A stretch of DNA of 35,455 nucleotides from an uncultured Alphaproteobacteria bacterium (GTDB taxonomy: Bacteria > Pseudomonadota > Alphaproteobacteria > RF32 > CAG-239), in contig CASFSV010000012.1 of assembly GCA_949297415.1 (NCBI GenBank), positions 1-35,455 of the forward strand, given 5' to 3'. A program made the position numbers and the translations under genes. Shown here piece after piece: positions 8,069 to 16,928 of the stretch. Below the pieces are notes generated by a model. That model did not search any database and was not told where the DNA came from. It saw nothing but the letters and a program-made list of their open reading frames with translations. The first letter of the stretch is position 1; every line of letters begins with the position of its first letter.

Positions 8069-9706
8069 TTATTTTACAAGTATTTTTTGCGTTTTGTGTC
8101 TGGGGATTGTAATTTCAAAGCATGTGCCTATGTTTTCTTGGCTGGTGACATTTATTTGGGCGTTTAGTTTTACGACTAAATCTTTTACGATGGCTAAGCC
8201 TAAACCGGTACCTCGTTTTTCATCGGATGATGATGCGGAAAAAAATGGTTCAAATATATGTTTTATCGCTGTTTTGGGAATGCCATGTCCGCTATCTTTT
8301 ATACTTATGATGATGTTTTCTTTGTTGGTGTTGGTCTTTATTTCCAAATTTCCACCATTAGGCATAGCATGAATTGCGTTTTGCACCAAGTTTAAAATTA
8401 TCATCTTGAAATCGGTTTCGTTTCCATAAATCTTTTCTTTGGTGTTGGAGAAATTTTGGGTTAAAACGATCCCTTTGCTTTTTATTTCGTAGTCTAGGAG
8501 TGATAGTATATCACTGATTTCTGAAGCAATGTTGAAGGTGGTGTTTATTTGCTCCGTATTTCGAGAGAGCTTTAATAATCGTTCTGGTACTTTTATGCAA
8601 TCTTTGATTTGTCCGGATATCATTTCCAGGTATTGCTTTTCTTCATTGTTGTTTGTGTTGGTATAGTATTTTTGAAGTATACCGTCTAATATCATATTTA
8701 TAGCTCCAAGATTGTTTTTCATTTCATGAGCTAATGAGGTGGCTAAGAAACCTAAAGATGAAATTTTTTGTTGATGTGAATAGTTAACATTGTCGCTCAA
8801 ATCACGGATTGATTCTACAATGCCATATTGACCGTTTAAATGTATTCGTGCTGAGTTTATAGATAATGGGCGGTTATTTATGCTATGTATGATTTTTAGA
8901 CTGTTTTTGTTTTTTTCTTTTAATTCTTTTAAGGGACAGATATATTGTGAGGTACTGCAGGGACATTGATTTTCTTTTGAATAGGCCTCGTAACATTTGT
9001 CGGAAGAGTATAGGTATTGTTTTTTTGTGTATTCAGCATAAGCTTTGTTGTATAAAATAATGTTATAGTTTTCGTCAATGACGCGAATAGCATCTGGTAA
9101 GGTATCTATCAGACTTTGTAAAAAGACTTCTTTTTCTTTGATTTCATTGATGTTGTTTTCAATATTGTTTAACATAAAATTGATTGTTTGCATCAAAGTA
9201 TTAAATTCATCCGTATAATGTCCTTTATTGATTCTTAGACGCTTGCTGAAATTACCATTTGCTACATCAATGGATAATTCTGTTAATTTATCGACAGGGG
9301 TTATAACCCAGCGCTTTAATAAAAACCATAAAATAATCAGTGATAATAAGGTTAAGAAGGCACTTACTCCTAAGATACGTAAACTTTCTTGAATTGTTGC
9401 ATAACTTTCATCATAATTTTGTGTCAATTCTTCATTGAGTTTCTTTTCTCGATTTAATTCTTCTTTTTTTTGAGAAAGGCTATCGTCGGTAATAGGTTTG
9501 GATTGCAATTTTCCGAGCTTTTGGCGTAGTGATATGTTTTCGTTTAACAGCTCAATAACATATTGGTTTCTCGTGATTAAATTGCTTTGCTCGTTGCGGA
9601 TTTTTTTGCCGATGGCATTGTCAAAAAAGATGATGAATAAAAATGCGCTTAGTCCTAAAAAGGCTAAGATGGTTAAAAGAATTTTTTTGCTTAAACTAAA
9701 AAACAT
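8069..9706 (-). CDS. PAS-containing membrane sensor histidine kinase
   Basis: A 545-residue sensor kinase. It has a transmembrane helix near residues 9-29, a ~75-residue extracytoplasmic coiled segment, then a second helix and a HAMP linker. A PAS domain follows (SLIDTLPDAIRVIDENYNI onward). The kinase core has the H-box LAHEMKNN with His327, the N-box NLVQNAIHAMPNGG, and the ATP lid motifs DSGHGIP and GTGLGLAIV. The PAS domain has four clustered cysteines. A longer in-frame start would run into gloB; the ATG at 9706 sits 7 nt after the gloB stop. No response regulator gene is adjacent, so the partner is unknown. The NtrB-like H-box does not itself identify a pathway. Confidence 0.9.
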   Translation of the reverse strand: MFFSLSKKILLTILAFLGLSAFLFIIFFDNAIGKKIRNEQSNLITRNQYVIELLNENISLRQKLGKLQSKPITDDSLSQKKEELNREKKLNEELTQNYDESYATIQESLRILGVSAFLTLLSLIILWFLLKRWVITPVDKLTELSIDVANGNFSKRLRINKGHYTDEFNTLMQTINFMLNNIENNINEIKEKEVFLQSLIDTLPDAIRVIDENYNIILYNKAYAEYTKKQYLYSSDKCYEAYSKENQCPCSTSQYICPLKELKEKNKNSLKIIHSINNRPLSINSARIHLNGQYGIVESIRDLSDNVNYSHQQKISSLGFLATSLAHEMKNNLGAINMILDGILQKYYTNTNNNEEKQYLEMISGQIKDCIKVPERLLKLSRNTEQINTTFNIASEISDILSLLDYEIKSKGIVLTQNFSNTKEKIYGNETDFKMIILNLVQNAIHAMPNGGNLEIKTNTNKENIIISIKDSGHGIPKTAIKHIFEPFFSASSSDEKRGTGLGLAIVKDLVVKLNAQINVTSQENIGTCFEITIPRHKTQKILVK

Positions 9707-9713
9707 TGTTCCA

Positions 9714-10415
9714 TTATTCCTGTTGCATAAATGCTGATAGACTATTTGCTTGTAGATATGGATTAAATTCTTTTTCTTCCTGAAGTGTCGCCGGTGCAAG
9801 TTCCCCTTGTTCTCTGCAGAGCATCTTTTTTATGTAGTTTTGAGCTTGTGGCATAGTTAGTAAAGTGCGAGTTAGACATGCTCTTGTGTATTCATGTCCG
9901 GGGAATATTTCTGTATTGTCGGGGAGGGATTTTATTTTTTGTAAGCTGTTAAACATCTGCTCGGTACTTCCTTCAAATAATCCTCCAACGCATAGATTAA
10001 ATAAGACATCTCCGGTAAATAATTTTTGTTCATTAGGTAAATAATACAAAATGTGACCTAATGTGTGTCCAGGGGCTTCAATTATTTGTATTTTTTTATC
10101 TCGGATGTTTAAAATATCACCTTCTTGAACAGGAATTGTTGCTCCGGGAATTTGGTCGAATTCTTTTTTAGGAGCAACGATTTCACAGTTGTATCTTTCT
10201 TTTATGGCCAAATTACCCTCTATGTGGTCAAAGTGATGGTGTGTGGTTAATATGTGAGTTGGGTGTAGTTGTCTTTTTTCAAGTTCTTGTAAAATCGGAT
10301 TTGCTTCAGCTGCATCTATGATAATCGTTTCAGATGTTTGCGTGTCGGCGATTAAATAGGCATAGTTTGCCATATTTTTTTCATTGCAAAGAATCGGAAT
10401 AATTTCTGATGTCAT
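9714..10415 (-). CDS. gloB: Hydroxyacylglutathione hydrolase (glyoxalase II)
   Basis: A metallo-beta-lactamase-fold thioesterase that hydrolyses S-lactoylglutathione to lactate and glutathione in methylglyoxal detoxification. The metal motif THxHxDH is complete (Thr58, His59, His61, Asp63, His64). The later metal ligands are present in GHTLGH and FTGDVLF, followed by the glyoxalase II signature FPGHEYT. The C-terminus is the usual substrate-binding helix region (REQGELAPATLQEEKEFNPY). At 233 residues it is slightly short but complete. Its ATG overlaps the stop of the Bax-like gene by 4 nt, and an AGAGGA site precedes it. Confidence 0.92.
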   Translation of the reverse strand: MTSEIIPILCNEKNMANYAYLIADTQTSETIIIDAAEANPILQELEKRQLHPTHILTTHHHFDHIEGNLAIKERYNCEIVAPKKEFDQIPGATIPVQEGDILNIRDKKIQIIEAPGHTLGHILYYLPNEQKLFTGDVLFNLCVGGLFEGSTEQMFNSLQKIKSLPDNTEIFPGHEYTRACLTRTLLTMPQAQNYIKKMLCREQGELAPATLQEEKEFNPYLQANSLSAFMQQE

Positions 10416-11317
10416 TGTTTTAATCCTCTTTTTAAATGCCCAAGGTCAACAGCCAATAAATCATAATATGCTGTTGTATAATCTAGTATTCCGGCAAAAT
10501 TTGGTAAATTTGATGATTGTGACAGGGCATATGCTATACTTTCTCCAATAATTACTCCATGACGATCGGCATAGCCTTCGCGTGCGTTCCATACGTGTTC
10601 GTAGTTGATGTTAGAGTTAAACGTCAAGGCAAAGCTCCGCATACACTCCAATAAACTGTCAAATATCTTAAATCTATAGCCGTCTTCTTTGTTTTCAAGT
10701 GGTTCCAATCCCTCTGTCGTAAACCAAACTTTTTCTTTGTATAATGAATTCGCCTCTTTTGCAACTCGAGAAAATCCCCAATTACTTTCCATTGCTGCTG
10801 CTGCTATTAAAATAGATGGCGGAACGTTATCTATGCGTATTTTTAGGTTATGAATTTGAGATTCAATTCGGTTATTACCTTTTAGTCTGGTAAAATAATC
10901 GTATTTTTGTGCGAGTTGTTCCAGTTTTTTGATTTCTTCAGAAGATAAGTTTTTGTTTTGTTTATAATGACGCTCCAGCCTTAATAAGGTGTTACGTTCG
11001 TTAGTTATCTCTTCATTGACTTTTAAGGCCAGAGGAGCAAGCATTCGAATAAATAATTCATTGCGATATTTTTGAGATTTGATGTCTTGGTAATCAATAG
11101 GGAGGGTTTTTATAAAAATGGCAGGATATTCGTCATTATCTAAGGCGCGGGCGCGTTGATATTTGTTTTTTTTGTAAAGTGATTCTAATTCGGAAACTGT
11201 TGCATTTTCAACGTATAGTGTGTTGCCAAAATCTTGAACCTTCATTTGTGCATAGCTGTTAGATATGTGGCAGCAGAAAAAGAAAATAATTAGAAAAATG
11301 CCGTTTCTTAGATTCAT
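10412..11317 (-). CDS. Bax-like glucosaminidase domain protein, exported
   Basis: A 301-residue exported protein with an N-terminal signal peptide ending near SYAQ. Its C-terminal half is a glucosaminidase (lysozyme-like) domain of the E. coli Bax type. The active-site pattern AAAAMESNWGFSR is visible with the likely catalytic Glu in MES, followed by FALTFNSNINY and the conserved YADRHG. Enzymes of this family cut the glycan chain of peptidoglycan, and some homologues have lost that activity. It overlaps both the upstream nfu gene and the downstream gloB gene by 4 nt, which implies translational coupling. The substrate is inferred from family membership. Confidence 0.83.
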   Translation of the reverse strand: MNLRNGIFLIIFFFCCHISNSYAQMKVQDFGNTLYVENATVSELESLYKKNKYQRARALDNDEYPAIFIKTLPIDYQDIKSQKYRNELFIRMLAPLALKVNEEITNERNTLLRLERHYKQNKNLSSEEIKKLEQLAQKYDYFTRLKGNNRIESQIHNLKIRIDNVPPSILIAAAAMESNWGFSRVAKEANSLYKEKVWFTTEGLEPLENKEDGYRFKIFDSLLECMRSFALTFNSNINYEHVWNAREGYADRHGVIIGESIAYALSQSSNLPNFAGILDYTTAYYDLLAVDLGHLKRGLKQ

Positions 11318-11832
11318 TGCAAGATAACCTCTCGTACTTCCGGTAAATAATAAATAAGATTTTTTTCAACTCTTTCTTTTAATGTTCTTTGTGCATAAGG
11401 GCACCCCTGACATTTTCCTAAGAAGTGTACAATCGTTGTTCCTTCTTTGTATGATACTAGTTCTATATCACCTCCGTCTTTTTTGAGAAAGGGGGCTACT
11501 ATGATACTTAGTATTAGTTTGATTTTTGCTTCAGTATCTGTTGAGGAGGAGTTAATCTTGGCGGTTGTGAAATCATATTCTGAAATTTCTGCTAAGGTTA
11601 AAGCTTCTATATCTTCAAGAGTATTTGCGGTTTTGCTTTGTATATAAATGAAATTTTCAGTTAACAGTAGTGCTTCAATTTCTCCACATTCAAGTAAGTT
11701 GTCAAGAAATTCAATATGTTTAACAAGCGGAGATGTATTTTGGTTATAATAAATCGTACCGTTTATCGGAAAACGTTGTGGGAAAAATAAGACTGTTTCT
11801 TGGGGGCTTAATCTCTTTTGTTCAATTATCAT
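11314..11832 (-). CDS. NfuA-like iron-sulfur cluster carrier (Nfu_N + NifU domain)
   Basis: A 172-residue protein with an N-terminal Nfu_N domain (about 1-95) and a C-terminal NifU domain. The NifU domain carries the cluster-binding CQGC motif near residue 140 and the conserved LKKDGGDIELV strand. Nfu proteins accept Fe-S clusters from the assembly scaffold and pass them to target enzymes. The CxxC pair is intact. It begins 2 nt after the DUF2333 gene stops and overlaps the Bax-like gene by 4 nt, so it belongs to the murJ run. Conserved alphaproteobacterial genomes usually carry one such gene. Confidence 0.92.
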   Translation of the reverse strand: MIIEQKRLSPQETVLFFPQRFPINGTIYYNQNTSPLVKHIEFLDNLLECGEIEALLLTENFIYIQSKTANTLEDIEALTLAEISEYDFTTAKINSSSTDTEAKIKLILSIIVAPFLKKDGGDIELVSYKEGTTIVHFLGKCQGCPYAQRTLKERVEKNLIYYLPEVREVILQ

Positions 11833-11834
11833 TG

Positions 11835-12902
11835 TTATTTCCGTGCGTAGTCTGCTATATTATTGTGAATGGTTTTTAGATAGTTTTGAGCTCGGGCTAA
11901 GTAGTATCCCAAATATAGTAAATGGTTTGCTTCATAGGTATCTTGGGGGGATGCGTTTTTTATTGATAATGGATTTAATTTAGAGCAAGTTTCTAAAAAG
12001 CTTAACGCTGCTGTTAAATTTTCATATTGTCCGGTTTCTATGATAATATCCTGATAGTCCTTAGCTATGCCCTTTAGAAGATAGTATATGGTATATACGT
12101 AGCCTTCTGTTTGATAGAAAATGTTATCAGCCTTAAAATCTAATAGTTCTGAGTTATGCTCCATGACATGTTGATTTAGTATGTTTAAGCGACGCTCTAA
12201 AAGATTTTCTATACCGGTTAAAATGTATAGAAGTTCATGGCTTCCTGTTGCTTTGTTGTTATTTTCAGATGAAGCAAAATCGGTCAGTTTTGCAATGGCC
12301 TTGCGATATTGTTTGGCGGAACCTGGTGCTAATTTATCATCTGTAGTTTGTGAAAATAGCCAGATGTGGTCTGGATAATCTAAAAGTTCTCCAGCTTCTT
12401 TTAAATTGTCGTCGGTGTGGTAGCTTGATAAACGTTTAATCATATATTTTGCGCTGTCTTTGGCTCCTATTTGGAAGTTGGGGAGGTTATCTAATACGGC
12501 GGCTGGGAAAATTATAGGTAGAGATGGTGTCCATGGTGTATCATCAATTTGTGATTTTAGTACATAATTCAGCGCTTCGGTTGTGTGACGCGGGGATTTT
12601 TGGCTCACATTTATTGGGGCATCTAATTTGTTATTTATGTTTGAGCTTATTGTGGCTCCCAGGCCATAGTAAATTATCAAAAATCCTAAAATACCGGTAG
12701 TAAATAAACGCCATTTTTCACTAAATATTGCGATATAATTCAGAACGCTGTTTTTATGACGGCGTTTGTTTTTTTCTTTAGGATTTTTTGATTTTTCTCG
12801 TATGGCGATAATGGAGTTTTTTACGTACACATATAGGTATACACCTTTGCCAATCAATCGTTTTATTTGTATTTTTAATTTGGTCAAAAGCGTTCCAATC
12901 AT
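11835..12902 (-). CDS. DUF2333 family membrane-anchored protein
   Basis: A 355-residue protein with a basic N-terminal stretch, one transmembrane helix at about residues 70-88 (FTTGILGFLIIYYGLG), and a mostly helical remainder. It matches my memory of DUF2333: LDNLPNFQIGAKDSAKYMIKRL followed by a tyrosine- and tryptophan-containing segment (LDYPDHIWLF) and SAKQYRKAI. Function of the family is not known. Its ATG overlaps the murJ stop in an ATGA arrangement, so the two are translationally coupled. This argues for a role near the division or wall-synthesis machinery, but that is guilt by association only. Confidence 0.72.
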   Translation of the reverse strand: MIGTLLTKLKIQIKRLIGKGVYLYVYVKNSIIAIREKSKNPKEKNKRRHKNSVLNYIAIFSEKWRLFTTGILGFLIIYYGLGATISSNINNKLDAPINVSQKSPRHTTEALNYVLKSQIDDTPWTPSLPIIFPAAVLDNLPNFQIGAKDSAKYMIKRLSSYHTDDNLKEAGELLDYPDHIWLFSQTTDDKLAPGSAKQYRKAIAKLTDFASSENNNKATGSHELLYILTGIENLLERRLNILNQHVMEHNSELLDFKADNIFYQTEGYVYTIYYLLKGIAKDYQDIIIETGQYENLTAALSFLETCSKLNPLSIKNASPQDTYEANHLLYLGYYLARAQNYLKTIHNNIADYARK

Positions 12903-14470
12903 GCTTTTTTTCTCCTTAAAATCAAATTTTGGATAATGGTACTAATATCCAAGATGCCTCTTATTTTAGCGCCTGCTAAAAAAGTTGCAAGTCCTATTAT
13001 GCCAATAATTCCCAGTTTCAGTATCAACAACCAGATATTGTGTTCAGGATAAATAGTGTTTAATAGGTATTGAGTTGCGTAGATGAATATTCCCATGATT
13101 GTGGTACATAGCACAATGTCCCATATCTTTTTTTGGAGTTCTGCAGAAAATGACCAGAAGCCTCTTTTTTTCAAACCATGTATGTATTGGAACAAAGATA
13201 CAAAAGCTGCAGCGGAGGTGGCGGTCGCGATACCAATGTGGCCAAAAGGTTTCATTAGTGCTAAATTCAGTACAAGATTGGTGATGAATACTACAGCACT
13301 GTATTTAACGGGGGTTATGGTATCGCCTCTGGCAAAAAAGTTTGGCATTAGGGCTTTTACCATTACATAACATGGTAATCCTATTGCATATGCTTTTAGT
13401 GCTAATGCTGTTTTATATGTATCTGATGCTGTGAAACGCCCGTGTTCAAATAATAATTCTATTATCGAATCGGCAAGGCAAACGAATAATACAGCTGCTG
13501 GTAGCGACATTAATAGCCCATATATGATAGCTTTATCTTGAATGTTAGCGGCTTCTTTGGTTTCACCGGCTTTCAGCTTTTTGGAAAGCAGTGGTAATAA
13601 CGCAACGCTTATGGCTGCTCCAATAACGCCTAAAGGTAATTGTTGCAAACGGTTTGCATAATACAACCATGATACGGCACCTCCTGATACCAGCGATACG
13701 AGAATCGTGTCTACGACCATATTGATTTGGTATATTCCCGCGCCAACAACACCAGGGGCGATACGTTTGAAAAGAGTGCGAATTTCCGTGTCTTTTAATA
13801 AGGTGATGATGTGTAAATCAGGTTTGATTTTGATGCTGTCTTTATTTAGAAAGTATTTGAGCCAGATGACTTCTATCATGCCGGTGATGGTGATGCTCCA
13901 AGCCATTCCGTAAACAGGCATATCTAAGAAGGCGATGGATGCAAGTCCGGCGATAATCATTCCGACGTTTAAAATTATCGGAGCTGCGGCAGGGGCTGCA
14001 AAGCGATCAAACGAATTTAAAATTCCAGCTTGGAAAGAAACAATGGAAATAAACAATAAAAATGGAAAGGTGATGCGACATAAGTCTATGGTTAAAGCGA
14101 CTTTTTCTGGATTTTCCATGAAACCAGGGGCGAGAATCTTGACAACATAAGGCATACATAATTCGAAAATAATTGTGAAAAGAATTAAAAAGAAAGTCAG
14201 CAGAGATATGGCTTTGGCAGCAAATTCTACGGATTTATCTCGTCCCGATGCAACGAGTTTTGATGAAAATAATGGAACAAATGCAGATGTAAATGCTCCT
14301 TCGGCAAAAAGACTCCGAAATAAATTAGGTAATTTGAATGCGACTAAAAAAGCATCAGAAACCATGCCGGCTCCCAGAAAACTCGCGATAACCATATCTC
14401 GCAAAAAACCGGTTATGCGGCTTATCATTGTGAATCCGCCGAAGGTTGCTATTGATTTGATAAATGACAT
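12899..14470 (-). CDS. murJ: MurJ lipid II flippase
   Basis: A 523-residue MATE-like membrane protein of the MurJ/MviN family, which flips lipid II across the inner membrane during peptidoglycan synthesis. The N-terminal cavity motifs are intact: GFLRD, SDAFLVAFKLPNLFRSLFAEGAF and SAFVPLF, supplying the conserved Arg and Asp residues. Central GVVGAGIYQINMVVDTILVS and LPLGVIGAAISVALLPLLS are typical. Length fits the usual ~510-525 residues with 14 helices. It is the first gene of a run that includes DUF2333, nfu, a Bax-like enzyme, gloB and a kinase. A TTAA-N7-TTAAC box lies 34 nt upstream of its ATG. Confidence 0.95.
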   Translation of the reverse strand: MSFIKSIATFGGFTMISRITGFLRDMVIASFLGAGMVSDAFLVAFKLPNLFRSLFAEGAFTSAFVPLFSSKLVASGRDKSVEFAAKAISLLTFFLILFTIIFELCMPYVVKILAPGFMENPEKVALTIDLCRITFPFLLFISIVSFQAGILNSFDRFAAPAAAPIILNVGMIIAGLASIAFLDMPVYGMAWSITITGMIEVIWLKYFLNKDSIKIKPDLHIITLLKDTEIRTLFKRIAPGVVGAGIYQINMVVDTILVSLVSGGAVSWLYYANRLQQLPLGVIGAAISVALLPLLSKKLKAGETKEAANIQDKAIIYGLLMSLPAAVLFVCLADSIIELLFEHGRFTASDTYKTALALKAYAIGLPCYVMVKALMPNFFARGDTITPVKYSAVVFITNLVLNLALMKPFGHIGIATATSAAAFVSLFQYIHGLKKRGFWSFSAELQKKIWDIVLCTTIMGIFIYATQYLLNTIYPEHNIWLLILKLGIIGIIGLATFLAGAKIRGILDISTIIQNLILRRKKA

Positions 14471-14503
14471 TTGTTGTAGTTCCTGTTAAAAAAGTTTTAT
14501 TTC

Positions 14504-14519
14504 TTAAGGAGAGTTTAAC
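14504..14519 (-). promoter_or_regulatory. Candidate CtrA box upstream of murJ
   Basis: The plus-strand sequence is TTAAGGAGAGTTTAAC, an exact match to the CtrA consensus TTAA-N7-TTAA(C). It lies 34-49 nt upstream of the murJ ATG and about 126 nt upstream of the divergent GtrB-like gene. CtrA is encoded in this same window. The motif is short, so it may be coincidental in AT-rich DNA. Confidence 0.4.
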
Positions 14520-14644
14520 TTTAAATCTGTTAATAAAGGGCAAATAAAACTTAGCTTATCAAGTGATTTTTTTCTTGAGAATGAAAAAAATAATATTGTT
14601 TTTAGTAAAAACAAATACTTGTCTTGAAGTAATGGAGTTGGAAA

Positions 14645-15619
14645 ATGAATAAGGTTCTCGCCACATCTGTTGAAAAACCAGATATATCAATTATTGTTTC
14701 TGTTTATAATGAAGAGGATAGTTTGGATATTTTCTTTAAAACTATTCGTCAGACAATGGAACAAAAAAAAGATTACCATTATGAAATTGTTTGTGTCGAC
14801 GACGGTTCGACAGATGATACTTTTCAGTTGCTCCAGAAATATGCTCAAGAAGACTTCAGAATTAAAGTTTTAAAATTTTCTCGCAATTTTGGTAAAGAAT
14901 ACGGACTTATGGCCGGTCTTAAGTATTGCTCAGGCCGGGCGGCTATCCCGATTGATGTTGATTTACAAGATCCTCCCGAACTTATTCTTCAGTTTATTGA
15001 AAAATGGGAAGAAGGCTATGATATGGTTTATGGAATTCGCAATGACCGCGCCAGTGATACGTGGCTTAAACGTTGGACGGCTAAACTTTTTTATAAAACG
15101 TATAATTTAATGACGCGCTCGCCTATCCCTTATAATGCCGGAGATTATCGTCTGATTGACCGTAAAATTATTGATACAATTTTAGAACTTCCCGAACGTA
15201 ATATTTTTATGAAGGGTATCTTTGGTTGGACAGGCTTTAAATCTTGCGGGATTAAATATGTGCGGCAAAAAAGAGCGGCCGGTGTCAGTAAATGGAATTA
15301 CTGGAAGTTGTGGAATTTTGCTCTTGACGGAATTACCGCTTCAACGACATTACCGCTTCGTATCTGGACTTATTTAGGCTCTATGCTTTCATTTTTAGGT
15401 CTGCTTTATGCGCTATACATTATCATTCGAACAATTATGTATGGGGCAGATGTACCCGGTTATGCCTCTCTTTTAGTTTTTATTTTGTTAGTAGGTGGTG
15501 TGCAGATGATTATTTTGGGTATTCTCGGAGAGTATATCGGTAGAATTTTTATTGAGGTTAAACATCGTCCGCTTTATATTGTTGAGAAAAAGGTAAACTT
15601 TAGTAATGACAAAGACTAA
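14645..15619 (+). CDS. GtrB-like polyprenyl-phosphate glycosyltransferase (second copy)
   Basis: A 324-residue GT2 enzyme of the GtrB/dolichol-phosphate-mannose-synthase type. Motifs in order are YNEEDSLDIFF, VDDGSTDDT, RNFGKEYGLMAGL, the metal-binding DVDLQDPPE and an R-x-K-RAAGVSKW substrate-gate motif. Two C-terminal hydrophobic helices precede GEYIGRIFIEVKHRP. A GGAG ribosome site precedes the ATG. It is separate from the gtr cluster, distinct in sequence from the copy at 2543-3487, and overlaps the next gene by 14 nt. The donor sugar is unknown. Its position beside an AmpG-like permease suggests a shared envelope role. Confidence 0.9.
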   Translation: MNKVLATSVEKPDISIIVSVYNEEDSLDIFFKTIRQTMEQKKDYHYEIVCVDDGSTDDTFQLLQKYAQEDFRIKVLKFSRNFGKEYGLMAGLKYCSGRAAIPIDVDLQDPPELILQFIEKWEEGYDMVYGIRNDRASDTWLKRWTAKLFYKTYNLMTRSPIPYNAGDYRLIDRKIIDTILELPERNIFMKGIFGWTGFKSCGIKYVRQKRAAGVSKWNYWKLWNFALDGITASTTLPLRIWTYLGSMLSFLGLLYALYIIIRTIMYGADVPGYASLLVFILLVGGVQMIILGILGEYIGRIFIEVKHRPLYIVEKKVNFSNDKD

Positions 15620-16871
15620 ACTCGCATCTTATTTTTCACGTAAAATGTTGATAACCATTGCCTTTGGTTTATCAAGCGGGTTGCCATTGGCGCTGGTGTT
15701 TGGAACTCTTTCGCTTTGGCTTAAAGATTATCATATTGCTTACCGTACGATTGGGGCTTTTTCTTTGTTGCGTTTGCCATATTCTTTTAAATGGTTGTGG
15801 GCTCCGTTGGTTGAAACTGTTAAAATTCCTCTTCTTTCCGCTTTGGGAAAACGTAGAAGTTGGGCTATTTTTTCTCAGTCCGGGTTGTTTTTATCTATCT
15901 TATGGTTGTCGTTGCTTTCTCCAGATAGTTGTATTTTGTGGATGGCGGCGGCGGCTTTTTGTGTCAGTCTGTTTTCTGCAACGCAAGATATTGTTTTAGA
16001 TGCGTTTCGTGTCGAGCTGTTTCAGCATAATCAAGAAAAGGAAATTGATGGTGCAACAATGTATGTTCTGGGGTATCGAATCGGTAGCGTTATCTCAGGT
16101 GCAGGTGCAATCGGATTGGCGGCGATTTTGACTTGGAATGAGGTCTATTTTATCAATGCTTTGATTTTGTTGATAGGTATGGGGGCCGTATTGCTTGCGC
16201 AAGAACCTGATGTCGTTGTGTCGCAAGAGAAAATGCGAGAGAAAAATGTTCTTAAATATGCGGTAATAGAGCCGTTTCGTTTGTTTATGGAAAGGCAATA
16301 TTGGCTGGCGGCTTTGATTGTTGTGTTTTGTTACCGTTTAAGTGATGCTTATTTTGCGCCGATGGCTTACCCTTTTTATGACGATTTAGGATTCACTAAA
16401 TCAGAAATTGCTTATATTTCTAAATTGTACGGTATGGCGGCAACGATTATTGGCGGATTGTTGGGAGGATACTTCTTAACTAAAGTTGGACTCTTGAAAG
16501 GTCTGTTGATTTTTGCTTTTGTGCAAGGTTTGACTACGGCTCTTTATATCCCTCTTTATTATATTGGGCATGATATTTGGTTTTTGATGTTTACGATTTC
16601 TTTGGAAAATCTTTCTTCCGGTATGGCTACAACCGCAATTATCGCTTTTATGTCGGTCTTGTGTCATAAAGGCCATACGGCAACGCAATATGCTCTTTTA
16701 TCTTCTCTTCCCGGATTTGCTCGAGATATTTTTGCGTCAACTTCCGGTTGGGTTTTAGATCAAACATCTTGGCCGGAATTTTTTATGATTAGTGCACTTT
16801 TAACTCTTCCGGGAGTGGTATTTTGTTGGTTCTTGTATAAGAAAAGACCTGTTTATTTAATTGGTGCTTGA
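15606..16871 (+). CDS. AmpG-like MFS permease
   Basis: A 421-residue major-facilitator protein with about 12 hydrophobic segments, resembling AmpG. In the family this is the inner-membrane importer for anhydromuropeptides released by wall turnover. Visible landmarks are AFGLSSGLPLALVFGTLSLWL, LRLPYSFKWLWAPLVE, GKRRSWAIFSQ and ATQDIVLDAFRVE, all typical of AmpG. The length is close to the shorter, alphaproteobacterial AmpG form. It starts inside the 3' end of the GtrB-like gene with an AGGTAA site. With MurQ and the Bax-like enzyme it would complete a recycling theme. The substrate is inferred from family. Confidence 0.85.
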   Translation: MTKTKLASYFSRKMLITIAFGLSSGLPLALVFGTLSLWLKDYHIAYRTIGAFSLLRLPYSFKWLWAPLVETVKIPLLSALGKRRSWAIFSQSGLFLSILWLSLLSPDSCILWMAAAAFCVSLFSATQDIVLDAFRVELFQHNQEKEIDGATMYVLGYRIGSVISGAGAIGLAAILTWNEVYFINALILLIGMGAVLLAQEPDVVVSQEKMREKNVLKYAVIEPFRLFMERQYWLAALIVVFCYRLSDAYFAPMAYPFYDDLGFTKSEIAYISKLYGMAATIIGGLLGGYFLTKVGLLKGLLIFAFVQGLTTALYIPLYYIGHDIWFLMFTISLENLSSGMATTAIIAFMSVLCHKGHTATQYALLSSLPGFARDIFASTSGWVLDQTSWPEFFMISALLTLPGVVFCWFLYKKRPVYLIGA

Positions 16872-16896
16872 GTTTTTGTAGAAAGTAGTGTACTAT
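16868..16896 (+). promoter_or_regulatory. Sigma70-like promoter for the pentapeptide gene
   Basis: TTGAGT (16868-16873) and TACTAT (16891-16896) are separated by 17 nt. They overlap the AmpG stop codon and lie about 30 nt upstream of the ATG, leaving a short leader with a GAGGA site. Confidence 0.4.
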
Positions 16897-16928
16897 ATTC
16901 TCAGTTTTTTGATTGAGGATGAAACTTT

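Noticed and set aside
9498..9737. Plus-strand frame inside the kinase gene
   Set aside because: It is a shadow of the kinase in another frame, with no ribosome site.
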